This document shows, piece after piece, positions 1 to 6,986 of a DNA stretch of 64,000 nt. A program made the translations under genes and the position numbers. Source of the stretch: Sphingobium limneticum (GTDB lineage: Bacteria > Pseudomonadota > Alphaproteobacteria > Sphingomonadales > Sphingomonadaceae); NCBI RefSeq assembly GCF_008710155.1, contig NZ_VYPZ01000002.1:390009-454008 (forward strand). Direction: 5' to 3'. The notes under the pieces were generated by a model. It did not search any database. It had not been told where the DNA came from and saw only the letters and a list, made by a program, of their open reading frames with translations. How positions within the stretch are numbered: the stretch's first letter is position 1; each line of letters opens with the position of its first letter.

Positions 1-352
1 AGGCGGCACCCGCATCGAAGCTGTGGCTGTGCGACGGCTTATAATCTTCCGATCCGGGCGCAGCCATCAGCGTGTCGGACAGAATGAAGACGATCGCGCC
101 GGCATTCTTCACCCAGCCCTGATTGAAGGGCAGCAGCAATTCCAGGAAGCGCTGCCAGTCGGCATCGTCGCGATGGGCGTAGAGGAAACGCCAGGGCTGA
201 TAGTTGAAGGCCGATGGCGCCCAGCGCGCGGCGTCGAAAATAGTGTCCAGATCCGCCTGCGGGATGGCGGAGCTGTCGAACGCACGGGGCGACCAGCGAT
301 CGAGGAACAGGCTGTCGACGGCGCGCGTGGAGGCGCGGGGATTGGTGGCCAT
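1..352 (-). CDS. Nitroreductase family protein (partial, 3' end beyond window)
   Basis: The reverse strand reads openly from an ATG at 352 to the window edge, giving 117 codons. The N-terminus has the pattern of FMN-dependent nitroreductases: a conserved RWSPRAFD segment near residue 19, then a DAARWAPSAFNYQPWRF block near residues 40-56, which in this family contributes to FMN binding. Such enzymes reduce nitro groups, quinones or similar acceptors with NAD(P)H; the substrate cannot be told from the sequence. An AGGAG ribosome binding site sits 5 bases before the ATG. The C-terminal half lies outside the window, so completeness is unknown. The small gene at 419-598 lies just upstream on the same strand and may be cotranscribed. 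Confidence 0.85.
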   Translation of the reverse strand, partial: MATNPRASTRAVDSLFLDRWSPRAFDSSAIPQADLDTIFDAARWAPSAFNYQPWRFLYAHRDDADWQRFLELLLPFNQGWVKNAGAIVFILSDTLMAAPGSEDYKPSHSHSFDAGAA

Positions 353-418
353 GCTATCTCCTGGAAAAAACGAAGGAAGGACCGCCAATGTAGGCGATCA
401 TGCGCATATGCGAAGGGG

Positions 419-598
419 TCAGTTGACCGTTTCGCGCGCCGGCGCAGCCAATTCGCGAGAATCAGGCAGGTCCAACAGGGCATCGGCGTCCCGGTCGATC
501 AGCACGACCGAAGGTTCGCGAAGCAGCGCCTGCGCCAGTCGCGCCCGCCACCGCCCGAACAGGCCATCGGCCCCATCCTGCTCCTGCCCATCCTGCAT
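419..598 (-). CDS. Small hypothetical protein (59 aa)
   Basis: This is a short reading frame upstream of the nitroreductase on the same strand, with no recognised domain. The ATG at 598 was chosen over the one at 619 because a GGAG motif lies 5 bases before it, while 619 has no ribosome binding site. The product is acidic at the start, then has an Arg-rich stretch (WRARLAQALLREPSVVLIDR) that resembles a short fragment of an ABC-type ATPase D-loop region, but it is too short to be one. It may be a genuine small protein or a chance frame; the only support is the start context and the position 66 bp upstream of the nitroreductase. Confidence 0.4.
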   Translation of the reverse strand: MQDGQEQDGADGLFGRWRARLAQALLREPSVVLIDRDADALLDLPDSRELAAPARETVN

Positions 599-714
599 AG
601 ATACTCCGCGCCGACTCATGCGACTTATCTACTGATGCTATAGAGAATCGTCCTGCAAGCAATGCTGGACCGCGCGACAGAAAAATTTGGGGGCGGGTCG
701 GCCGCCCCCATCGC

Positions 715-2754
715 TTATTTCGGCATGCCGGACAGGCCACTCGCGCGCCGCAGGGCATCGCCGTCCAGCCGATAGCCGTCGAGGAAGACGGTATCGACCT
801 GACGCAGCCGGGTGATGTCCTTCGACACGTCGCCATCGACCAGGATGATATCGGCCTTCTTGCCCGGCGCGATCGATCCGATGCTGTCGGCAAGGCCGGT
901 CATCCGCGCCGGCACGATGGTCGCGGTCTGCAAGGCCTGCGCATTGGTGAGGCCGGCCTGCTCGTAGAGTTCCAGTTCACGCACCAGTTCGAGGCCATAG
1001 CCATCCGTGCCGGCGACGATGCGGACACCGGCCGCGTGCAGGCGGCCGACCAGCCCGACCATCTTGTCGAAACTCTTGCGATAATCGTCCCGCGTCAGCC
1101 CGGCGACCAGCGGATAGCCACCGATTTTCCAACTGCGCGCGACCGACGGCGGGGCGATGTCGGCAAAGGGCGCATATTCGGGCGAAATGGCCGTGCCGTC
1201 CGACGTCATCAGCGGTTCCCACACGGTCAGGGTCGGGTCGATGATCGTGCCCCGCTTCGCCAGTTCGGCGTAGAAAGCCTTCATCGTCGGCGAATCCAGA
1301 TCGACATCCTTGCCATATCTGGCCGGTCCCTCCAGCCGCGCGGCAGTGTTGGCCTTGTCCACCACATCCTGCGGCATCGCCTGCATCATGATGAAGTTGA
1401 TATGGGTGATCTCATCATAGCCCGCCCGCACCGCATCGAGCGGGCGCATGCCGGCGGGCACATGGCCGTGAACGTGCAGGCCCAGCTTATGTGCCTCTGC
1501 CGCCGCCGGTGCGATCCAGGCCGGGTCCATGGACGTGTAGAATTTGGCGCCCCACAGGCCCGCCGCCTTGATCTTGTCGACCGCCGCCACCGCTTCGGCC
1601 GCCGACGACACGGTCAGCGCGCCCTGCGCGGCCAACGGATCCTTGCGGTCGATGATGACCGATATCTTCCCGTCCGGTGCCAGCAGGTCGCCGGCCGCCC
1701 GACGCTTCTGGATACTCAACGCCTCGTCGATCATGGAGCCGGGGCTGCGATAGTTGGTCATGCCCGTCGCCAGATTCTGCAACAGGTTCCAATCGTCGCC
1801 GACATGCTGGTGCGCGTCCCACAGGCCGGGCGACAGCGTCTTGCCGCGCCCGTCGATCAGGGTCGCGCCGGCCGGCGCCTTGATGGAGCCGCCCGCGCCG
1901 ACCTTGGCGACCTTGCCATCGGCGATCAGCACCGCCCGGTCGGGCAGATAGGTGCCCGCGACCGAATCGAACAGCAGCACATGGTCGATCAGTGTCGGGG
2001 TGCGATTGGCGGGACTGAGGAACCGGTGCGCCACATCGCGCACCATGGCGGCGGTGGCCGCATCCTGAATATCCTTCAGCTTCGGCCCGTTCTTCTCATA
2101 ACCCGCCGGCAGCAGCGATATCACTCCGGCATTGCCGAAGAAGCGATCATCCTGGTCCAGCCACATCGGCGAGGGAGAAAAGCCATAGCCCTTGATGAAG
2201 GCCAGCTTGACCGTCTTTGGTCCCTGCGGTCCGTCTATCTGCACCGACTGGCCGATGCTGATGCTGGCATGGCCGGTCGGCAGCAGGTCGATACCCTTGT
2301 CGCCGGCCGCCACCAGCGCCTCGATATCCTTCTCGCCCGCCAGCCAGGGGCCGCCATATGTGCTGTATCGCTTGCCCGCATAGGGCGCTGCGCCCTCGTC
2401 GATCACCGTCTTCCACCGGCCGACGCCATCCGCACCAACGCTGAACGTCTCGGCCGCGTCACCCTGATCGGTGAAACCGCGAATGACGATATTGCTCGGC
2501 CGCCCGTCGGCGCCAAGCTTCATCACCTCGTCCGTCTCCGTCACCCAACCGCGCAGCGACATGGACATGCGATAGGCGACCTGTCCGTCCACCAGCGTCC
2601 AGGACCAGATGTCGCCATGATTGCCGGCGGTCGAACTGATGGTGAAATGGCGCGCATCGGACGGCGCCGTCAGCAATTGTTCCTTGGGTGTCGGCGCCGC
2701 CATGGCGATGGACGAAATGGCGGCAAGCAACGAAGCCAGCATCGTTCGGCGCAT
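715..2754 (-). CDS. Secreted metal-dependent amidohydrolase family protein
   Basis: The 679-residue product starts with a signal peptide ending near AMA at residue 19, so it is probably periplasmic or surface-exposed. The first 240 residues form a family-specific N-terminal domain. From about residue 260 it is an amidohydrolase of the imidazolonepropionase type: WDAHQHV near 313 and HVHGHVP near 425 provide metal-binding histidines, EITHINF near 447 another, and GTDGYG near 580 the catalytic aspartate. A composite beta-domain with the motif SIGSIAPGKKADIILVDGD closes the protein. These enzymes hydrolyse C-N bonds in amides or peptides; here the substrate is unknown. GGGGAG stands 6 bases before the ATG. 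Its neighbour on the same strand is a TonB-dependent receptor, but the 118-bp gap leaves cotranscription open. Confidence 0.88.
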   Translation of the reverse strand: MRRTMLASLLAAISSIAMAAPTPKEQLLTAPSDARHFTISSTAGNHGDIWSWTLVDGQVAYRMSMSLRGWVTETDEVMKLGADGRPSNIVIRGFTDQGDAAETFSVGADGVGRWKTVIDEGAAPYAGKRYSTYGGPWLAGEKDIEALVAAGDKGIDLLPTGHASISIGQSVQIDGPQGPKTVKLAFIKGYGFSPSPMWLDQDDRFFGNAGVISLLPAGYEKNGPKLKDIQDAATAAMVRDVAHRFLSPANRTPTLIDHVLLFDSVAGTYLPDRAVLIADGKVAKVGAGGSIKAPAGATLIDGRGKTLSPGLWDAHQHVGDDWNLLQNLATGMTNYRSPGSMIDEALSIQKRRAAGDLLAPDGKISVIIDRKDPLAAQGALTVSSAAEAVAAVDKIKAAGLWGAKFYTSMDPAWIAPAAAEAHKLGLHVHGHVPAGMRPLDAVRAGYDEITHINFIMMQAMPQDVVDKANTAARLEGPARYGKDVDLDSPTMKAFYAELAKRGTIIDPTLTVWEPLMTSDGTAISPEYAPFADIAPPSVARSWKIGGYPLVAGLTRDDYRKSFDKMVGLVGRLHAAGVRIVAGTDGYGLELVRELELYEQAGLTNAQALQTATIVPARMTGLADSIGSIAPGKKADIILVDGDVSKDITRLRQVDTVFLDGYRLDGDALRRASGLSGMPK

Positions 2755-2831
2755 ATCTCACTCCCCATATTTTGTGGGATCAGACTGACGCGCCCGCGCG
2801 CGCCGCGCAATGGCTTTTCGGTGCGATCCTG

Positions 2832-2862
2832 GGGGCTGCGGCCGGTCGCCCGGCGCAGCCCC
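2832..2862 (-). terminator. Hairpin after the TonB-dependent receptor gene
   Basis: A 9-bp GC-rich perfect stem (GGGGCTGCG with CGCAGCCCC) and a 13-base loop lie just beyond the receptor's stop codon. There is no clear U-run after it on the minus strand, so it may be a weak terminator or an RNA-stabilising hairpin. Confidence 0.4.
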
Positions 2863-2872
2863 GTGTGCCTTG

Positions 2873-5008
2873 TCAGTAACGCGCGCGAATGCTGGCGAAG
2901 AGCGTACGCCCCGTTTCCGGGAAGCCGTCGGTCAGCGTGTAATAATCGTCGAACAGATTACGGCCGCCCACGCCGATCTCGATCCCGTCGGTGATGGCAT
3001 AATCGACGCGCAGCCCCGCATTCACATAGGCTCCGGTACGATAATAACGCTGCGGCGCGCTGGCCGGCAGGGCGGTGAACAGGGTCCAGCGGTTTGACGC
3101 CAGATCCACGCTGGGGACGATGTGCAGCTTCTCGATCGGTGCCCAGTCCAGATAGGCGAAGCCCTTGTGCGTGGGCACGCCGGTCGGGTGGAACAGCGGG
3201 TTGGCGGCATAGTCCAGATTACGCTTCGTGCCGGTATAGTTGAACCCGGCGTCCAGCCCCGGCAGGATCGTAGCCGACACCGACAGTTCGACGCCATAAT
3301 ATTCGCCCTTACCGACATTGCGGCTCTGCGACAGGTTGGTCAGCGCGCAGCCGGCGACCGGCACCGCCGGCGGCGTGGTCGATGCGGTGCAGGGATAGGC
3401 CGGCGTCGGCACGCTGAAGATCGCGTTGCGTACCCAGCTGTAGAAGAGCGCACCCTCCACTCGCAGCTTGCCCGCCGCCCAGCTGCCGCCGATTTCCGCA
3501 TTGGTGGCGCGTTCGGCCTTCAGATCGGGATTGGGGATGGCGGTGTTGAAGCGTTGGCTGAACCGTTCGAAAATCGTCGGGAAACGCGCGCGCGACGACA
3601 GGCTGGCGTGCAGGTTCACCGCCTCGCTCGCCTGCCAGTCGAACCGGCCCTGCACATTCCAGGTGTCGGCATCGCGGCGCGGATAATTATACAGCACCGA
3701 CGCGCCCGACGTGCCGAGCGGCGCGCCATATTCCTGCGCCTTGATCAGGTTGCGCCAATCGAAGCTGCCGCCCAGCGTGAAGCGCAGGTCCGGCGTCAGG
3801 CGCAGCTCATTTTCCAGCGCGGCGGAAAATGTCTCTTCCGTCTGGGTCTGGCGCGGCTCGGTGGTGCCGATGCCGGCGGTGGAGAAGCTGGTCTGAAACT
3901 CGACATGCTTGTCATGGCGATAGTGGAAGGCAAGGCGCAGCGTATCCGCTTCGCTCGCGTCGAAATCCAGCTGGGCCGATCCGCCCCAGGCGCGATCTTC
4001 ATAGGGACTGTCGAACGTATAGGGCCGGGTCTGCGTCGTCATCGTGCGGTCGGTGAAGCTGCGCAGGATCGAATCGAACTGGTTGTAATAAGCGCGGGTC
4101 TTGAGCGTCGCCCGGTCGCCCAGCGCGGTGGTCGACAGGAAATAGATGCTGGTGATGTTCCATTCCGGCCAGTCCCAGAAGCGCGGCGTCGTCACCGTAT
4201 CGCTGATGTGCAGCGGCGCGCCCTTCGCCCCCTCCTGATAGGTATAGCTCAACGCATATTCGTCGGTCGCATTGGGCGTGAAGCCGACCTTGGCATTGAC
4301 GCGCCAGTCGCGGGTACGCGAAAAATCGCGCGCGCCGCCATCCTCCAGCGCGACGTTCCGCGGGGTAAAGTCGTTGGGCAGATCCCAATGGTCGGTAAAG
4401 CTGCGCGCATAGCTGGCCTGCGCATACCATCTGTCGTGGCGCGTCCCGACCTTGGCGGAGACATTATAGCCGGCATAGTCGGTATCATTGTCGAAATTCA
4501 CCGTGCCGCGCAGGTCGATATCCAGCGCCTTGGTCGGCTTGGCGGTGACCAGGTTGATCGCCCCGCCCATCGCGCCCGGCCCGTCCAGCACCGACGCATA
4601 GCCCTTGGCCACCTGCACTTCGGCGATGTCGGTGGTCAGGAAACGGCCATAGTCCAGCCGGTTGTCGGCGGGCAGATAGACGCGGATGCCGTCGATCGAC
4701 AGCGGCACCTGAAACCGGTCGAAACCGCGCACGAATACCAGCCGCTCGTTGCGCGTGCCGCCGCTATTGCCGGCCGATACGCCAGGCATCAGGTTGATCG
4801 CATCGTCCAGCGCGGTACGGCCGAACGTGTAGATGGCGTTCGAGGACAGGGTATTGGTATCGATCTCGATTCCCTGGGTGCGGGGTGCGGTGACGATGAT
4901 CTGCCCCAGCGAGAAGCTATCGCTCCCCTCCTCCGGCTGAACCTGCGCCTGGGCCTGACCCGCAAAGGCACTGCCCGCCAGCAACAGGGCGGTGAAAGCG
5001 ATCCTCAT
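2873..5008 (-). CDS. TonB-dependent outer membrane receptor
   Basis: The product of 711 residues has a signal peptide (cleavage near AQAQ, residue 21), a short TonB box-like segment (GQIIVTAP, residues 35-42), a plug domain up to about residue 160 with the typical LVFVRGFDRFQVPLSIDGIR pattern, and a long C-terminal beta-barrel ending in an aromatic residue (RARY). Receptors of this fold import metal chelates, cobalamin or sugars across the outer membrane using TonB energy. The longer reading frame upstream of 5008 was rejected because the signal peptide starts at this ATG. The gene diverges from a small secreted protein and a di-haem peroxidase gene, which suggests metal or redox-cofactor handling, but the ligand is inferred only from this context. 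Confidence 0.92.
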   Translation of the reverse strand: MRIAFTALLLAGSAFAGQAQAQVQPEEGSDSFSLGQIIVTAPRTQGIEIDTNTLSSNAIYTFGRTALDDAINLMPGVSAGNSGGTRNERLVFVRGFDRFQVPLSIDGIRVYLPADNRLDYGRFLTTDIAEVQVAKGYASVLDGPGAMGGAINLVTAKPTKALDIDLRGTVNFDNDTDYAGYNVSAKVGTRHDRWYAQASYARSFTDHWDLPNDFTPRNVALEDGGARDFSRTRDWRVNAKVGFTPNATDEYALSYTYQEGAKGAPLHISDTVTTPRFWDWPEWNITSIYFLSTTALGDRATLKTRAYYNQFDSILRSFTDRTMTTQTRPYTFDSPYEDRAWGGSAQLDFDASEADTLRLAFHYRHDKHVEFQTSFSTAGIGTTEPRQTQTEETFSAALENELRLTPDLRFTLGGSFDWRNLIKAQEYGAPLGTSGASVLYNYPRRDADTWNVQGRFDWQASEAVNLHASLSSRARFPTIFERFSQRFNTAIPNPDLKAERATNAEIGGSWAAGKLRVEGALFYSWVRNAIFSVPTPAYPCTASTTPPAVPVAGCALTNLSQSRNVGKGEYYGVELSVSATILPGLDAGFNYTGTKRNLDYAANPLFHPTGVPTHKGFAYLDWAPIEKLHIVPSVDLASNRWTLFTALPASAPQRYYRTGAYVNAGLRVDYAITDGIEIGVGGRNLFDDYYTLTDGFPETGRTLFASIRARY

Positions 5009-5041
5009 ATATTTTCCCCCTTTTCCGGTCGTTCGACTCGA

Positions 5042-5072
5042 TATATCCGGCCGTATATAGCGAAATATTTCG
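5042..5072. promoter_or_regulatory. Two palindromes in a divergent promoter region
   Basis: The 78-bp gap between the divergent receptor (start 5008) and the secreted protein (start 5087) contains an 18-bp inverted repeat at 5042-5059 with one mismatched pair (8 of 9 pairs match, core CCGGCCG flanked by TATA). Directly after it is a perfect 12-bp palindrome, CGAAATATTTCG, at 5061-5072. Placement of both elements between two divergent starts fits operators for one regulator acting on both transcription units. No regulator gene is adjacent. Confidence 0.5.
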
Positions 5073-5086
5073 GAGGGAAGCCCCAG

Positions 5087-5626
5087 ATGCCATTCAGCGC
5101 CCCGTTCCAGCGCCTCGCGCCGGCCGCCATCGCCGCGCTTCTCTGCACCGCGCCCGCCGCTGCGCAGATGGACCATGCGCCGGCCCAGTGCGCCGCCCCG
5201 GCGGAGCTGCCCGCGCCCATGGCCTCCTGGCGCAATCCGGTCGCTTTGAAGGCCGCCGCCGATGGCAAGGGCGCCGCGCGCGCCATGCTGACGCCGGGAC
5301 GGACCGTAACCCTGGCGCTGCTTCCCACGCCCAAGGTCGCCTATCCGGTACGGCCGGCCAAGCCGGGCGGCAGCGTCAGCCATGGCGGATTGGCCAGCTT
5401 CACCGTGAAAGAAGCGGGCACCTGGCGCGTCGCGCTGGGATCGGGCGCCTGGGTCGATGTGATCGGCGACGGTCAGGCCGCGACCTCGACCGCCCATGGC
5501 CATGGGCCGGACTGTTCGGGCATTCGCAAGATGGTGGATTATGACCTGAAGCCCGGTCGCTACACGCTGCAAATCGCGGCCAATGGCGAGGACAAGCTGA
5601 CCCTGCTGGTGACGCGCCTGCCGTGA
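5087..5626 (+). CDS. Small secreted protein with His-rich ends, paired with di-haem peroxidase
   Basis: The 179-residue product carries a signal peptide (cleavage near AAAQ, residue 27). Immediately after it the mature protein has MDHAPAQC, and nearer the C-terminus there is HGHGPDC, so His, Cys and Asp residues are clustered at two places as in small metal-binding periplasmic proteins. The central part is beta-rich (SVSHGGLASFTV, then GTWRVALGSGAWVDV), suggesting an immunoglobulin- or cupredoxin-like fold, but no family can be named with certainty. GGAGG lies 10 bases before the ATG; the long upstream frame is a shadow of the receptor. Its stop overlaps the start of the following cytochrome gene by 4 bases, so the two are translated together. 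Confidence 0.75.
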   Translation: MPFSAPFQRLAPAAIAALLCTAPAAAQMDHAPAQCAAPAELPAPMASWRNPVALKAAADGKGAARAMLTPGRTVTLALLPTPKVAYPVRPAKPGGSVSHGGLASFTVKEAGTWRVALGSGAWVDVIGDGQAATSTAHGHGPDCSGIRKMVDYDLKPGRYTLQIAANGEDKLTLLVTRLP

Positions 5627-6597
5627 AGCCCCTGCTGCTGGCCGCCGCATTGCTGATGCTGGTCGCGGCCGGCAAACCATGGCGCTGGGATCTGCCGGCC
5701 GGGGTGGACGCCCCGCCCGTGCCCGCCGACAACCCGATGAGCGCGGCCAAGGTCGAACTGGGCCGCCGCCTTTTCTATGATGCGGATCTGTCGGCTGACG
5801 GCACCATGGCCTGCGCCGCCTGCCATGAACAGAAACGCGGCTTTGCCGACGGCAATGCCACCCGGCCGGGCGTGCATGGCGATCCGGGCCGGCGCAACGT
5901 GCCGGGGCTGGCCAATGTCGGCTGGCTGTCGCCGCTCACCGCCGCCGATCCCAGCCTCACCCGGTTGGAGGATCAGGCGCTGGTGCCATTGCTGGGCACC
6001 CAGCCCGTCGAAATGGGCATGACGGGTCGGGAAGCGGAATTGCCGCGCCGGCTGGGCGCCAATGCCTGTTATCGCACCATGTTCGCCCGCGCCTTCCCGG
6101 CGGAAAAGGGCCGGATCGACACGCGCACGGTCACCGCCGCACTCGCCGCCTTCCAGCGCACCCTGATCGCGCGCGACAGCCCCTATGACCGGTTCCGCCG
6201 GGCCGAAGCCAGCATGCCCGCCGCTGCACAACAGGGCCTCCGCCTGTTCGATCGGCATTGCGCATCCTGCCATGGCGGGCAGGACATGACCGACCTGCGC
6301 TATCATGGCTTCGAACCGGTGCAGGCGCGCGACCCCGGCCTCATCGAAAAGACCAGCCGGGCGGCGGATGCGGGCCTTTTCCGCACAGCATCGCTGCGTA
6401 ACGTCGCCATCACCGGTCCCTGGTGGCATGACGGGTCGGCCCGCAGCATGACCGACGCGATCCGCCGCCATCGCCTACCGCTTCCCGAAGAGGCGATGGC
6501 TCCGCTCGCTGCGCTCCTCGAGCAATTCACGGACGTTAATTTCCTGACCGATCCACGCTTTTCCATGCCCGATCGCGCCTGTGGGAAGCGGCTATAA
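5623..6597 (+). CDS. Di-haem cytochrome c peroxidase / MauG family protein
   Basis: The product is 324 residues with a cleavable N-terminal hydrophobic segment. It has exactly two haem c attachment motifs, CAACH near residue 64 and CASCH near residue 212, and the typical internal segments of bacterial di-haem peroxidases (ELGRRLFYDADLS, RDSPYDRF, FRTASLRNVAITGPWWHDG). Members reduce hydrogen peroxide in the periplasm or, in the MauG branch, oxidise protein side chains. It starts with GTG at 5623, overlapping the upstream stop codon. The pairing with the His-rich secreted protein and the divergent TonB receptor suggests redox processing of an imported metal complex or of that small protein; this is inference. 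Confidence 0.9.
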   Translation: MKPLLLAAALLMLVAAGKPWRWDLPAGVDAPPVPADNPMSAAKVELGRRLFYDADLSADGTMACAACHEQKRGFADGNATRPGVHGDPGRRNVPGLANVGWLSPLTAADPSLTRLEDQALVPLLGTQPVEMGMTGREAELPRRLGANACYRTMFARAFPAEKGRIDTRTVTAALAAFQRTLIARDSPYDRFRRAEASMPAAAQQGLRLFDRHCASCHGGQDMTDLRYHGFEPVQARDPGLIEKTSRAADAGLFRTASLRNVAITGPWWHDGSARSMTDAIRRHRLPLPEEAMAPLAALLEQFTDVNFLTDPRFSMPDRACGKRL

Positions 6598-6986
6598 CAC
6601 CCGCCCCTAATTATATTTCAAATAGTTAGGCCGCATGCTTCCATATGCAAATATCATTTCACATTTCAGAATATTTCATATACACGTAAAGTCATCGATC
6701 GATCACCGCACAGACCAGATAAGCGGGACGGTCATAGGACAGGAGGAGAGGATATATTCGCCGTGACAGGCGAAATAGATTCACAACCATGATCATGATG
6801 TGAACAGTCGTCGTTCGGCGGATCATTATGATGATCACTGATACACCCAAAAAATGCTCCGCTTGCATAGTTGATGATTATATCAATAGCGTCGAGCCTG
6901 ACTTTCTGACCGTTGCCATATCAGGATAATAAAACGGCAGAGTTTTAACTATATTGTATCACAAGCATACAAATGGGGAGGATATT
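6598..6986. other. AT-rich 389-bp intergenic leader with several inverted repeats
   Basis: This stretch is visibly richer in A and T than all flanking genes. It contains a hairpin (TTCGCC at 6757-6762 pairing with GGCGAA at 6769-6774), a perfect palindrome CATGATCATG at 6788-6797, and an inverted repeat GATCAT/ATGATC at 6821-6836. A 33-codon frame starting MMITDTPKK runs 6828-6929 but has no convincing ribosome binding site. The region ends with GGGGAGGA before the receptor start at 6987. It probably holds the promoter and operators of that receptor; nothing else could be assigned. Confidence 0.5.

Noticed and set aside
6828..6929. 33-codon frame MMITDTPKK... with a CSAC motif
   Set aside because: No ribosome binding site is present, it is very short, and it lies in an AT-rich promoter region where chance frames are common.
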